A stretch of DNA of 33,248 bases from JAZKFT01 sp043760535 (GCA_043760535.1 JAYUOV010000216.1:1-33248); one strand, 5' to 3'. Shown: positions 1 through 9,173, counted from the first letter of the stretch. The notes: generated from the sequence alone by a model not told the origin. Numbers and translations: made by a program.

Positions 1-95
1 TTATCGATCATCAGCACAAGCTCATACCATTTTATGAACTTTAAGCCAACTTGTATTCCACATTTACTAAAAAGTGTTAATATTTGCCTGAATAG

Positions 96-1163
96 TTACA
101 AAATTTCAAATGATTTTTTGCCCAAGGCGGCCAATAGATTTTTATTATACCATAGTTTTTCTAATACATCTTCTATTGCTGCTACAGTAGCATGGCTACA
201 TACAAAACCATTTTCCCCATCCTGTACCCATTGTGCCATATCGCCAACATTGCTAACTATGCATGGCCTGCCTACTGCCATTGCCTCACACACGGCTAGC
301 GGCATAGCATCTTTATTTGTTATTTGAAAAAGAACATGACTGTTTCTGATGGCTGAAATTACATCGGTAGTATGCCCATGTAAAAAAATGTTCTCTTCTA
401 ACCTGTTTTCAATTATCAAATCGGTTAAAAGCTGTTTATCTTTTCCTTCTCCATATAAATGTAACTGCCATTTCCTGTTTTTCCAATGATGGTTTCCCAG
501 GGCTCGTATAAATGTGTCCTGTGCCTTCCGCTCAATATCTAGGGCTGCAAGCATAATAAAAACAAGCCCATTATCATACCCTGGCATCTGATAGTGCTGA
601 GCCGGCACCGGGAAGGTAATTGGGTTGGTTATTATTTGATTATTTTTTACCTCGATGCCCGCCCTAAGTAAAGCGGTAAAAATTTTTTCAGATGCACCCA
701 GGTTTGCAGATGATTTATTGAACCAATTTTGGAGATTATCTTTTTGGATTTTTCTTAATTGTATGTCGGTGGTAAAATTGTGACATACTAAAATGTATTT
801 TCTTAGTTTTTTATACAGATGCTTAAAATGACCATGTATTACATCTTCGAAGCCGCCCTGATTTATGACAACTAAATCATAACTGTCCCATTTTATAGAG
901 GCAATCTGCTTTGTCAACTTCTTCTGTAATACAAATTTCTTTATAACACCACTCGCCTTGGCAGGATTAAGAAGTGGCGTTACCACCACGTTACCGGCTT
1001 TTAGTTCGGCATTTCGAACCGCTCTTTCTTCCCAGAAAAACCAAACTACTTCCACCTTGTAACCGTTCGATGCCATCCAAGGGGCTAGCCTATACCACCA
1101 CTCTTCGCTACCACCCCATGCGGCCCCGTTCATTACACTAAGAAATAAAATTGATTTCGTCAT
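96..1163 (-). CDS. Glycosyltransferase family 4 (GT-B fold)
   Basis: Probable cytoplasmic or membrane-associated glycosyltransferase that moves a sugar from a nucleotide-sugar to a glycan or lipid acceptor. The 355-residue protein begins with the N-terminal GT-B pattern (SILFLSVMNGAAWGGSEEWW, with the glycine-rich loop that contacts the acceptor or donor). It ends with the GT4 donor-binding stretch: LHGHTTDVISAIRNSHVLF, then a region with the DAMPLAVCEAMAVGRPCIVS pattern, which supplies the E-x7-E-like nucleotide-sugar contact. The length is typical of GT4 enzymes. Its ATG overlaps the stop of the upstream methyltransferase by four bases (ATGA), so the two are translationally coupled. The neighbouring FkbM methyltransferase fits a surface polysaccharide or glycolipid cluster continuing left of the window. 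The substrate cannot be told from sequence. Confidence 0.88.
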   Translation of the reverse strand: MTKSILFLSVMNGAAWGGSEEWWYRLAPWMASNGYKVEVVWFFWEERAVRNAELKAGNVVVTPLLNPAKASGVIKKFVLQKKLTKQIASIKWDSYDLVVINQGGFEDVIHGHFKHLYKKLRKYILVCHNFTTDIQLRKIQKDNLQNWFNKSSANLGASEKIFTALLRAGIEVKNNQIITNPITFPVPAQHYQMPGYDNGLVFIMLAALDIERKAQDTFIRALGNHHWKNRKWQLHLYGEGKDKQLLTDLIIENRLEENIFLHGHTTDVISAIRNSHVLFQITNKDAMPLAVCEAMAVGRPCIVSNVGDMAQWVQDGENGFVCSHATVAAIEDVLEKLWYNKNLLAALGKKSFEIL

Positions 1164-1873
1164 GGCTTGGTGGCTACTACTATATAATTGAGGGTCAAAA
1201 TTTCATCGCGGAATTTCTTATCTATCCAAATAGCAAAATGATTGCGAAGCTGGGTAAGCCTTAGCTCCATAAAGAAAAACCTTTTAATTTTATTATACCA
1301 TGTTTTGTTTTTAAAAGAGCTATACATCATGCTGGTTCTAAGCTGGTAAATGGCTGCCCACTTACCTCCGTTGGGTTTTATATAGTCTATAATAAATCCT
1401 GCATCTTCAAACATCTTTTGCAGGCCATGCTTTGTATAATGCTTATAATGAAAAGGTTCTTCGTGTAGTTCCCAGGCAAAGGGTACAGTTAAAATAACTT
1501 TCCCTTTGGGCTTTAAAATCCTAAATGCTTCTGCTATCATTTTTTCGCCATCATACACATGTTCTAAAACCTGCGTACTTAATACTGTATCAAAAGTTTG
1601 GTTGGCAAAAGAGAGTTCGGTAGCAAGGCAAATAACATCTACCATATTTTTATCGCTTTGCATAATATCGCAGCCGATTGATTTTTCGCAATACCTGTTG
1701 TATAATGTAGCATAGGGCTTATTGCCACAACCCAGGTCTAGCAGGTAACCATGGCAATGGTTTGCCAAGGCTTGCCTTAAGTCGTTTATCAAAAAATACA
1801 GGTGTATATAAACGGGATCCTTGGTCTTTATGCTCCAGCCCGAAAGGCGTGGTAATGCTTCTTCTCTTTGCAT
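1160..1873 (-). CDS. Class I SAM-dependent methyltransferase (Methyltransf_11 type)
   Basis: The 237-residue protein has the Rossmann-fold methyltransferase core. Motif I is LLDLGCGNKPY near residue 45 (SAM-binding glycine loop), an acidic residue follows after IGCDIM, and motif IV/V is seen as STQVLEHVYDGEKMIAEAFR followed by LKPKGKVILTVPF. This is the arrangement of small-molecule or glycan O-methyltransferases. It is the first gene of a two-gene leftward unit with the glycosyltransferase (four-base overlap), so it probably methylates a sugar or lipid made by that pathway. A TAGTTTTG element lies about 30 bases upstream of the ATG. The acceptor is unknown. Confidence 0.85.
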   Translation of the reverse strand: MQREEALPRLSGWSIKTKDPVYIHLYFLINDLRQALANHCHGYLLDLGCGNKPYATLYNRYCEKSIGCDIMQSDKNMVDVICLATELSFANQTFDTVLSTQVLEHVYDGEKMIAEAFRILKPKGKVILTVPFAWELHEEPFHYKHYTKHGLQKMFEDAGFIIDYIKPNGGKWAAIYQLRTSMMYSSFKNKTWYNKIKRFFFMELRLTQLRNHFAIWIDKKFRDEILTLNYIVVATKP

Positions 1874-1890
1874 AACGTTAATTGGTTAGT

Positions 1891-1920
1891 TTTGAACTCT
1901 TACAAAACTATTGATACTTG
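1891..1920 (+). promoter_or_regulatory. Candidate promoter of the FkbM methyltransferase gene
   Basis: A TTTG at 1891-1894 is followed after 20 bases by TACTTG at 1915-1920. This is close to the Bacteroidota TTTG-N19-TAnnTTTG pattern but one base short in the -7 box. It sits about 50 bases before the ATG at 1972 and overlaps the divergent -7 element on the other strand. Confidence 0.3.
1903..1910 (-). promoter_or_regulatory. Bacteroidota -7 element for the methyltransferase-glycosyltransferase unit
   Basis: On the minus strand this reads TAGTTTTG, an exact match to the TAnnTTTG -7 consensus of Bacteroidota primary sigma factor promoters. It lies about 30 bases before the ATG at 1873, leaving a leader of about 20 bases. 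No convincing -33 TTTG was found at the ideal distance. Confidence 0.45.
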
Positions 1921-1971
1921 CAGTTCAATGGCTTTTTAATGTGCATTATTCCATAAAACTTTTAAAAGGGT

Positions 1972-2706
1972 ATGTCTAGATTTACATTGCTAAAAAAAAG
2001 CCTAGGTTTTATAAAAGGCTGGCTTGTGTACAGAAAGATAAAGGCAAACAATCTTGATGCTATACAACTGCCGTTTTTAAAACACCCTTTTTCGATGCGA
2101 AACAACCCTTTTGATTATGCCACTTTTGAAGAAGTATTGTTACGACGGGAATACGATATTCAGGTGGGTTTTAATCCTGTAAATATTGTGGATTGCGGAG
2201 CCAATATAGGATTGACCGCTGTTTTTTTTGCAAACCGTTTTCCAAAAAGCCATATTGTGGCCATTGAACCAGACTTGGAGAATTTTGGGCTATTAGAAAC
2301 AAATACCAAAAGTTACAAAAACATATCTGTCGTTCATTCCGGGGTGTGGGAAAGTGATAAATATTTGTCTGTTGTTGACAATGGAATGGGCAATAATGCA
2401 TTTACAGTAAAAGAAGTTCCTGAAAATACCCCATCTGCTTTCAAGGCTGTTTCTATTACAACCATAATGAGCCAAAAGGGATGGGATACAATTGACATCC
2501 TGAAAATGGATGTAGAAGGTTCAGAAAAAAATATTTTTGAAAATAACTATCAGGCATGGCTGCCTAAGGTGAAAATACTGATAATAGAACTTCATGACAA
2601 TATGATAACAGGGGCTTCTAAGGCAGTTTTTAAAGCAGTTTCCCAATACGATTTTGCATTTGAAATAAGAGGTGAAAATATTGTGTTTAGAAATTTGAGC
2701 ATGTAA
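1972..2706 (+). CDS. FkbM family methyltransferase
   Basis: The 244-residue protein carries the FkbM-family signature. VDCGANIGLTAVFFANRFP near residue 65 is the SAM-binding loop with the DxGAN pattern, IVAIEPDLENFGLLETN follows (the acidic residue binds the SAM ribose), and the C-terminal half has IDILKMDVEGSEKNIFENN, the highly conserved DVEG(S/A)E motif. These enzymes methylate sugar hydroxyls in polysaccharides, glycolipids and some secondary metabolites. The gene diverges from the glycosyltransferase-methyltransferase pair and probably belongs to the same glycan pathway. The ATG follows a purine-rich AAAAGGG, which may serve as a ribosome binding site. Confidence 0.88.
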   Translation: MSRFTLLKKSLGFIKGWLVYRKIKANNLDAIQLPFLKHPFSMRNNPFDYATFEEVLLRREYDIQVGFNPVNIVDCGANIGLTAVFFANRFPKSHIVAIEPDLENFGLLETNTKSYKNISVVHSGVWESDKYLSVVDNGMGNNAFTVKEVPENTPSAFKAVSITTIMSQKGWDTIDILKMDVEGSEKNIFENNYQAWLPKVKILIIELHDNMITGASKAVFKAVSQYDFAFEIRGENIVFRNLSM

Positions 2707-2742
2707 ATCTTTGCAGTCGTATTGCCATCTCCATTACTTCAA

Positions 2743-3897
2743 TTACTTCAATTTCTTCAACCTTTCCACCGCCATCTCTAAAGTAGCTTCTTTTTTGGCA
2801 AAGCAAAAGCGAAGCACTTTGTTATCTGTGCCATCGCTGTAAAAAGCCGATGTGGGTATGGTGGCCACACCGTAATCCTTCACCAGCCTTTTAGCAAAAT
2901 CACTTTCATTTTCATCGTTAAGTTCGTTATAACTATATAGCTGAAAATAGCTTCCATAACTTGGCAGCGGCTTTAGTTGCGTACTGCTCATTAACGTTTG
3001 AAAATAATTTTTCTTCTGCTCTAAAAAAGGCCCAACCGACAGATAGCTTTCTTCTTGATATAGAAACGAAGCCAATGCCACCTGCGATGGTGTATGGCAA
3101 CTAAAGCAATTAAACTGGTGCACTTTTCTAAACTCTTTTGTAAGCCCTGCCGGTGCTATGCAGTAGCCCAGTTTCCAGCCGGTGCAGTGGTAGGTTTTGC
3201 CAAACGAAAAACATACAAAACTTCGCTCCAATAAATCAGGATATTTTAACAGGCTCAGGTGTTGTTTGCCATCAAAAATCAGGTGTTCATACACTTCGTC
3301 GCTCAGTATTAAAATGTGGGTATCCTGTACAATGGAGCGAAGCTGTTCAATGTCGTTTTCGCCTAGCACACTGCCCGATGGATTGTGCGGGCTGTTCAGC
3401 ATAATCATCCTTGTTCGTTCGGTTATTTTGCTCCGTACATCGTTCCAGTCGATGCTGTAAGTGGGGTGTTGTAATTTAATAATCACCGGCACGCCTCCGT
3501 TAATTTCAATATTGGGCCGGTAGCTGTCGTAAGCAGGTTCAAACAAAATTACTTCATCACCGGGGTTTATTACCGACGTAATAGAAGAGTAGATTGCATA
3601 AGTGCCGCCAGGTGTAATCGTTACCTCGTCGGCCGCACTTATTTTGGTGCCATAAAGCCGTTCCACTTTTGCAGCAATTGCCTCTCTCAAAGGCACATAG
3701 CCAGCCATGTGTACGTATTGGTTATGCCCGTCCTGCATGGCTTTGGCCACAAGGCCGGTAAGCGCTTCGCTCATATTAAAATCAGGAAAGCCCTGCCCCA
3801 GGTTGATTGCCTTATGCTCCGCCGCCAGCGAACTCATTACAGTAAAAATGGTAGTGCCCACGTTGGGTAGTTTGCTATGGATATTAAGATTTGCCAA
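2743..3897 (-). CDS. Methionine/kynurenine-type PLP aminotransferase (YbdL-like)
   Basis: Cytoplasmic fold-type I aminotransferase of 384 residues, probably transferring amino groups to 2-oxo acids such as methionine's keto analogue, the last step of methionine salvage in related bacteria. Visible landmarks are INLGQGFPDF at 31-40 (typical of the methionine/glutamine-phenylpyruvate subgroup), TPGGTYAIY near 95-103, SPHNPSG at 169-175 (Asn contacts PLP), LSDEVYEHL with Asp200 pairing with the pyridine nitrogen, and SFGKTYHCTGWKLGY with Lys234 forming the Schiff base. It converges with the FkbM gene only 36 bases away. Its C-terminal coding end overlaps a short tandem repeat of a TTACTTCAA-like word. 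The precise substrate is inferred from subgroup motifs. Confidence 0.88.
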   Translation of the reverse strand: MANLNIHSKLPNVGTTIFTVMSSLAAEHKAINLGQGFPDFNMSEALTGLVAKAMQDGHNQYVHMAGYVPLREAIAAKVERLYGTKISAADEVTITPGGTYAIYSSITSVINPGDEVILFEPAYDSYRPNIEINGGVPVIIKLQHPTYSIDWNDVRSKITERTRMIMLNSPHNPSGSVLGENDIEQLRSIVQDTHILILSDEVYEHLIFDGKQHLSLLKYPDLLERSFVCFSFGKTYHCTGWKLGYCIAPAGLTKEFRKVHQFNCFSCHTPSQVALASFLYQEESYLSVGPFLEQKKNYFQTLMSSTQLKPLPSYGSYFQLYSYNELNDENESDFAKRLVKDYGVATIPTSAFYSDGTDNKVLRFCFAKKEATLEMAVERLKKLK

Positions 3898-4013
3898 TGC
3901 TATTTATTTAAAATGATGAACCCGAAAATAAAACATTACTACATACAAGTGTTACGTTAAAATGAAAAGGGGGTAATAAATATATCTTGATATTTTTTAT
4001 TATATAGCTACGC

Positions 4014-4045
4014 TACTAAGCCAGGGCCAAAGCCTTGGCTTAGTA
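4014..4045. terminator. Strong hairpin between receptor gene and aminotransferase
   Basis: A nearly perfect 14-bp stem: TACTAAGCCA at 4014-4023 pairs with TGGCTTAGTA at 4036-4045, and inner GGGC/GCCT continues the stem to a CAAA loop. It lies about 110 bases beyond the stop of the receptor gene, so it probably ends the leftward receptor transcript. It lacks a clean T-tract, so a role in mRNA stability is the alternative. The rest of 3898-4155 shows nothing else. Confidence 0.5.
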
Positions 4046-4155
4046 AATTGGGTAATGTCTTAAAACGATTGCGACAAAATAAAACGAACATTACACTCGC
4101 TGTTGTAGCATTTTAAAACACAGGTAACAATACCATGGAGTATCCGTAAACCTGG

Positions 4156-6354
4156 TTAATCTTTTTTAGTTTTTATCCGCACGTTAGAATCTTCCGAGGC
4201 GGTATTTCTTTCCCTAGCGGCAAATGTTTGCTTGCCAAATTTCCAACTAAACTGCAGGCGTAAGCCCTGGCTTTCCCATTTGCGGTGGCGGCTAAAATTT
4301 TGATTGGCGTAGGCTACGCTTTGGTGCCAGCGCTGCGTGTTAAAAATATCTATTACCGTTATTTTAATGCTGCCATTTTCTTTAAAAATGGTTTTAGAAA
4401 AACCAATGTCCACACTGCCCAAAGCACGGGTTGTAAATAAGGCATCTTTGGTGGCTGCACTGCCCCAGCTACTTAGTTGTGCTTTATAGCCTTTGCCCAA
4501 TGTAAAACTATTGCTAAGGTACCAGGTAAAACCAAAGCTGCCTGTGTTTACATCGCCATCGGGCAGGCGGCCTTTAAACCGATTGTAAAAGCCACTCATG
4601 TAGGTGTAACTATACCACCAATTGGTAATGGGTATGGGCAGGCTTAGGTTGAGATAGCTGGTATTTTGGCTGCTCACATTTTGCGGCTGTGCATAGCCTT
4701 GTTCGCCTGTTTGTTGGGTTACGGTTTGGCTGTAATCTTTTGTGTGGCTATAACCAAATGTTAGGTTTAGTGCATCTCTGTAAGTATAGCTAAGCTCCAG
4801 GTTATTACCATAGCCCGGGCGTAAATAGGGATTGCCTTTTTCGGTGGTGTAGGCATCTATAATGTTTTCGAATGGGTTTAAATCCTGGTAATTGGGGCGG
4901 TTAATGCGGCGGCTGTAACTGAGGCCCACATTGTTTTTATCGTTAAAAGCGTAGCGAAAAAATGCTGTTGCAAAAATGTTGAAGTAAGCGGTATCCGGGT
5001 TGGTGATCCGGTTATTTTTAAGGTTAACAGAGATGCCCTTAATGGTAGAATGTTCGGCACGCAAGCCTAGCTGATACTCCAATTTTTTATACTTTTTACC
5101 ATAGCTGGTATATGCAGCTATTACGGTTTCTGTGTAATCAAAATCGTTGCTGCGGCCAGTATCGGGTATAAAATTGTTGCTATCCCATCTACTGGCATCA
5201 AGTTGGTTATTGGTTGTTACATGGTTGTATTTAATACCGGTTTCTATTTTGGCCTGTTGCTTTTTTAGCGCTTTGGTATAGTCGGCTTTTAGCGAATAAA
5301 TGTGGATGTCGGTAGCCATGTAGAGCCTGTTGGCTCCGTAGTTATACGGCTGCGATTGCTTGTTTAAATAATCGGTTGTTATTTGTTGATTGCCTGTGTT
5401 TTTAAAAGTGCAGTAATCTGCATCTATATTTAACTGGTTGCCAATAGTGTCTTCAAATTTATAGTTAGCATTGTAGTTATATCGCTTTGCATTCGTAAAG
5501 TTGGCATTCGTTGTTTGCAGCGAAGAATCGGTAATGCCATTGGTTTTAATCTGGGTACTGCCAATGGTTTTAAAAGGGTTATCGCCAAGGCTGCCACTTA
5601 CCAATATGCCAAACGTATTTTTTTTACCTGCATACACATCCACACCAGTACGAAAGTTATGGCTGGTGTATGGGTCTATGTCGATGGTGTTGTTGTCAAA
5701 AACATTGGTACTGTTGCCAGCCGTTACAATGCGGTTAAGGTTGCCCCTGGTATGCTGTAAATTATTGGCAAAATTATAGCTGCCAAAGAGGTTCACTTTA
5801 CCCTGCCTATGGTTCAGGTTAATGCCGGCATTGGTGCGGTAATGCACCTGCTGTGTGTAGCCTGCACTAAGGCTGCCATTAGTGCCCTGCAGTTTGTTTT
5901 TCTTCAGGCGTATATTAATAATACCAGTATTGCCCTGTGCATCGTATTTACTGCCGGGGTTGCTGATGATTTCTACTTTATCTACCATGCTGCCGGGGGT
6001 GCTTTTTAAGAAATTGGCCAGGTCTCTTTGTCCCATTTGCGTGGGCTTGCCATCTATCAAAACATTTACACCGGCCTTGCCGCTCATGTTAATGGTTTCG
6101 TCGTTTACAATGCTTACGCCAGGTGCCTTTTGGATGATTTCGAAAAGGGTACTTCCTGCAGCGGTAATATCGTTTTGAACATTTAAAACCACTTTGTCTG
6201 TCTGCCTTTCGATGTATTGTTTTTGGGCAATAACAGTTACATCTTTCAGCTTGCTGTTAAGGGTATCGAACTTTGGGGCGGTGCTGTCTTTGGTTTGGCC
6301 GCTGGCCAAAAAAGAAACAAAAAGCAGTGTGGTAAAAATGATTTTAAATTCCAT
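4156..6354 (-). CDS. Outer-membrane beta-barrel protein with TonB-type plug
   Basis: Predicted outer-membrane receptor or transporter of 732 residues. A signal peptide (MEFKIIFTTLLFVSFLASGQ) is followed directly by a plug-like region: SKLKDVTVIAQKQ, then FEIIQKAPGVSI, VLIDGKPTQM, VEIISNPGSKYDAQGNTGII. The rest is a repetitive aromatic barrel of the OMP_b-brl_3 type, with the conserved patch SYSRRINRPNYQDLNPFE. The usual N-terminal carboxypeptidase-like regulatory domain of about 80 residues is missing, which explains the shortish length. Such proteins lack clear substrate predictors. The gene starts 30 bases after the DUF2807 gene and is the last of a three-gene leftward unit. Confidence 0.88.
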   Translation of the reverse strand: MEFKIIFTTLLFVSFLASGQTKDSTAPKFDTLNSKLKDVTVIAQKQYIERQTDKVVLNVQNDITAAGSTLFEIIQKAPGVSIVNDETINMSGKAGVNVLIDGKPTQMGQRDLANFLKSTPGSMVDKVEIISNPGSKYDAQGNTGIINIRLKKNKLQGTNGSLSAGYTQQVHYRTNAGINLNHRQGKVNLFGSYNFANNLQHTRGNLNRIVTAGNSTNVFDNNTIDIDPYTSHNFRTGVDVYAGKKNTFGILVSGSLGDNPFKTIGSTQIKTNGITDSSLQTTNANFTNAKRYNYNANYKFEDTIGNQLNIDADYCTFKNTGNQQITTDYLNKQSQPYNYGANRLYMATDIHIYSLKADYTKALKKQQAKIETGIKYNHVTTNNQLDASRWDSNNFIPDTGRSNDFDYTETVIAAYTSYGKKYKKLEYQLGLRAEHSTIKGISVNLKNNRITNPDTAYFNIFATAFFRYAFNDKNNVGLSYSRRINRPNYQDLNPFENIIDAYTTEKGNPYLRPGYGNNLELSYTYRDALNLTFGYSHTKDYSQTVTQQTGEQGYAQPQNVSSQNTSYLNLSLPIPITNWWYSYTYMSGFYNRFKGRLPDGDVNTGSFGFTWYLSNSFTLGKGYKAQLSSWGSAATKDALFTTRALGSVDIGFSKTIFKENGSIKITVIDIFNTQRWHQSVAYANQNFSRHRKWESQGLRLQFSWKFGKQTFAARERNTASEDSNVRIKTKKD

Positions 6355-6383
6355 GGTCTTAAAGCTTTAATTGCTACTGTTGA

Positions 6384-7304
6384 TTATTCAAAAATGATCT
6401 TCTGGTTATTTCTTGTAATGGTAATGCCCGATTTTAAACCCCTGCTTTTTATGTTGGTGCCTAAGGGTAGCATTACAGTTACTGTTGTATTGGCCGGTAT
6501 GGTATTGCCATAATTGCCACTTACCGGCCAGGCTATTTTTATTGCTTTAGCAGCATTGGTTTTATTAATAAAATAGACGCGCAGTTTGCTATCTGGTTTT
6601 GGTGCTTCTATCGTTTCCACTACTTTTTTTGTGTTGAGTGCTATAAACCTTGCATTGCCACTTATGGCCGATGAAGCGTTTGGCTGGCCGCTGCCGCTGT
6701 TGCTAATATTACCATTTCCGGTGGCTTTTACAGTAAAGTCATTACTGGTATTGATGCGTACACTACCATTGCCGCTTGCTTTGATACTGGCGTTTTCGGC
6801 TGTTAATGCCTGTGCATTTACATTGCCGTTACCTGTTTTACGAATCTCAAAATCTTGTACAGCCCCGGAAAGGGTGGCACTGCCATTTGCCAGGTTTTGA
6901 ATTTCAAAGGATGTGTCCGAAATGCCGGTTACGGTCGCATTAGCATTGCCATTGTTTTCTAAAAAAATCAGGCTTGGTAGTGTAATCGTAATTTTCACGT
7001 GGCTATCTTCCACATAGCGTTTGTTATTGCGGTTGCCTTCAAAAGCCACGGTTAGTTTTCCGGCATTTTCTTTTACGATCAGCAGCGGTTCCAGGTTATC
7101 GTCTATGGCGATGGCGATAGAGAAAGATGGGCCGGCGGTAATGGCGACTTCGCCATCTAAATCGGCGAGGTAAATCTTATTAAAGTTGGTAAGGCCAAAG
7201 GTTTTATTTACCAGCTTGCCAGAGCCTTTTAAAGGGTTCATTTGGGCAAATGCTACCTGGCTGCCATATAAGAATACAAGGATGAGGATACTTAGCTTTT
7301 TCAT
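6384..7304 (-). CDS. Secreted DUF2807 (head GIN domain) protein
   Basis: The 306-residue exported protein has a signal peptide (MKKLSILILVFLYGSQVAFA). Residues about 35-215 form a repetitive beta-helix of the DUF2807 putative auto-transporter-adhesin head type, seen as alternating GNGNV, GNGSV and ATGNGN turns. Residues about 240-306 form a separate C-terminal beta-rich segment (LRVYFINKT to GITITRNNQKIIFE). Function is not established for the family; the location is periplasmic or surface. It lies between the small secreted protein and the outer-membrane barrel, 30 bases upstream of the latter, so the three are probably co-expressed. Confidence 0.82.
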   Translation of the reverse strand: MKKLSILILVFLYGSQVAFAQMNPLKGSGKLVNKTFGLTNFNKIYLADLDGEVAITAGPSFSIAIAIDDNLEPLLIVKENAGKLTVAFEGNRNNKRYVEDSHVKITITLPSLIFLENNGNANATVTGISDTSFEIQNLANGSATLSGAVQDFEIRKTGNGNVNAQALTAENASIKASGNGSVRINTSNDFTVKATGNGNISNSGSGQPNASSAISGNARFIALNTKKVVETIEAPKPDSKLRVYFINKTNAAKAIKIAWPVSGNYGNTIPANTTVTVMLPLGTNIKSRGLKSGITITRNNQKIIFE

Positions 7305-7366
7305 GGGTTGATGATTTTTAAAATGATTTTTTAGGTGGTATTGGCTGCTATTTTGAGGGCGGTATT

Positions 7367-7753
7367 TTACTTTGAAATCTTAAAGCTTTTGCCGTCATCT
7401 TCTTTTTTTAAAATAAGAAATGGTTCATCGTTTAACCTGCTGCCGCCCATTACGGTATCTATTTGTTTTGGGCTGGCCAGGTATATTTTGGTGCCTGCGG
7501 TAAAGGTGTATTTGTGGCTGGCAAAAGGCATTAAAAAAAGGCCGCTTGTGCCATTGCCATTTTCGGTTGGTTGGTAACTAATTACAGAAATCTTTTTGGG
7601 TAAAATGCTGTTGTTTTTTAAATAAATAGTTACCTGATCTGGCTTGTCTGTCCAGGTGTTTTTTTGTGCCTCGCAGGTAACTACATAGCCCAGGCATACA
7701 ATGGCAATAAAAGCACTTAGAGCATAGGGCATTCCTTTTTTAATCTGTTTCAT
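7367..7753 (-). CDS. Small secreted protein of unknown function
   Basis: I do not recognise a named family. I place the start at the ATG at 7753, giving 128 residues, because MKQIKKGMPYALSAFIAIVC begins a clean signal peptide ending near CEAQ. The frame stays open 13 codons further, to 7792, but that stretch is Ser/Lys-rich and precedes the signal. The mature protein is short and beta-strand-like (DQVTIYLKNNSILPKKISVI, later KYTFTAGTKIYLASPKQI). It resembles in pattern the C-terminal segment of the neighbouring DUF2807 protein. It is the first gene of the leftward unit with the DUF2807 protein and the barrel receptor. Confidence 0.65.
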   Translation of the reverse strand: MKQIKKGMPYALSAFIAIVCLGYVVTCEAQKNTWTDKPDQVTIYLKNNSILPKKISVISYQPTENGNGTSGLFLMPFASHKYTFTAGTKIYLASPKQIDTVMGGSRLNDEPFLILKKEDDGKSFKISK

Positions 7754-7858
7754 TTTTTGTTTTTTGGATGATGATTTTGATTGACCACACAAAAATGAAA
7801 CAAGCCAAAAGCCTTACCGCCTCATATTATGATGTGGGGCAAAAGAATGTGGTCTCAA

Positions 7859-7890
7859 ATAAAAAAAGCCTCGGAAATCCGAGGCTCATT
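7859..7890 (-). terminator. Rho-independent terminator of the AraC-family gene
   Basis: AGCCTCGG at 7867-7874 pairs with CCGAGGCT at 7879-7886 around a four-base loop. On the minus strand the hairpin is followed by a run of seven T. It sits 30 bases beyond the AraC gene stop and insulates it from the secreted-protein unit. Confidence 0.8.
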
Positions 7891-7919
7891 TTATCTAAAG
7901 TGTTGATAACAAGTATGTT

Positions 7920-9173
7920 TCAGGCCGATTGGAGATTGGCTGCCAGCCATTCTTTTGGTGAGGTGCCGGTGTCTTTTTTAAAAGCCCGGTTAAAAGTGGC
8001 CTTGCTGTTAAAGCCACAATCGTAGGCAATGCCGAGCAATGTTTGGGTTTGCTGTTCGCCGGCCTCTAGTTTTTGTTGCACGGCTTTTACACGGTATGCG
8101 TTTACAAAATCATTAAAGTTTTGGCCAAAGCCCTGGTTGATGATTTTTGATAGAACAGATGGGTTTGTTTGTAGTTTTTTTGATAGGTCGGTGAGGCTTA
8201 GTTCGGGGTCTTCGTAAAGCTTGTCTATGGTAAATAAATGAACGATCTTTTGCTTCCAATCTTCTAAAGGAAAGGCATTGTCGAAGCTGGGTTTTTGGGC
8301 ATCGTTGCTAATGTCTATAAACTCCACATCTTCTATTATGGGCTGGCCTTGGCCTAACTGTAATTGCGGCCTGTACTGTAATTGCAGCGTAGGTTTATTG
8401 GTAAGTAAATGTGCTATTTTAAAAGATACCCTGGCTAGCACCGCATTGCTATAACCAGAAATGGCGATGTAGTAAAAAATACAAGCGAAAGTGAGAAAGT
8501 ACCACCAGGAACCTACATAAGAATTAACCTTTGGAAAGATGGCAGTAACAATGTAAAAAAATACCTGCAACATCAGCATCGCCAAAAATGCCAGTAAAAA
8601 ATCTTTTACCCATCGGAACAAAACCACATCGGAATAACTCACTACCTGCACTATCATTTTACGATACACATTGTAATACCGTAGGCTGAGTACAAAGTAA
8701 AAAAGCATGGAAATAAAGCCTGTGTTTTGGTACCAGCTATCAAAGTCGGGATCCATGCCTTCGGCTAAAAAATAATAGCGTTTCAGCACTATTTTATCGG
8801 TAACAAACATGGCCAGCGAAAACAATAAATAGAGCATACCTGGCAGCAGGTGCCACCAATGCTTTCGCCTAAAAACAAAGCCAGGATTTAGCAATGACTG
8901 TACATAAAAAAAAACTACCGGCCCTATAAAAAACAAGTGCTGAAACGGTACGTAAAAAAGCATGTCTCGGTAGGGCTGGTTATCGTACCATCCGGCAAAA
9001 CCAATCATCCATGGGGCTATGTATAAAATACAAAGGAAGAGGAACAACGCCAGCCACTTGTCAGCAAGGTTCTCGTTTACAATGCCTTTACGCAACATAA
9101 GCATGGCATACACCAGGCCATGCACAAAAAAGATGAGCAGCAGGGAACTGTAAAAGTTGAAATCGAAAAGCAT
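7920..9173 (-). CDS. Membrane-anchored AraC-family transcriptional regulator
   Basis: The 417-residue protein has an N-terminal half with about seven hydrophobic helices (start MLFDFNFYSSLLLIFFVHGL) and a C-terminal AraC/XylS DNA-binding domain of about 100 residues. The domain shows two helix-turn-helix units: LTDLSKKLQTNPSVLSKIIN, and the signature IAYDCGFNSKATFNRAFKKD followed by TGTSPKEW. This 7TM-plus-AraC layout is common in Bacteroidota and is thought to sense a signal at the membrane. The frame is open to 9269, but I prefer the ATG at 9173 because the membrane segment begins there. The adjacent secreted-protein/receptor unit or the divergent OmpA gene are candidate targets. Confidence 0.85.
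   Translation of the reverse strand: MLFDFNFYSSLLLIFFVHGLVYAMLMLRKGIVNENLADKWLALFLFLCILYIAPWMIGFAGWYDNQPYRDMLFYVPFQHLFFIGPVVFFYVQSLLNPGFVFRRKHWWHLLPGMLYLLFSLAMFVTDKIVLKRYYFLAEGMDPDFDSWYQNTGFISMLFYFVLSLRYYNVYRKMIVQVVSYSDVVLFRWVKDFLLAFLAMLMLQVFFYIVTAIFPKVNSYVGSWWYFLTFACIFYYIAISGYSNAVLARVSFKIAHLLTNKPTLQLQYRPQLQLGQGQPIIEDVEFIDISNDAQKPSFDNAFPLEDWKQKIVHLFTIDKLYEDPELSLTDLSKKLQTNPSVLSKIINQGFGQNFNDFVNAYRVKAVQQKLEAGEQQTQTLLGIAYDCGFNSKATFNRAFKKDTGTSPKEWLAANLQSA

Noticed and set aside
1..11. Start of another leftward gene at the left edge
   Set aside because: A minus-strand ATG at 11 leaves only three codons in the window, too little to support a gene.
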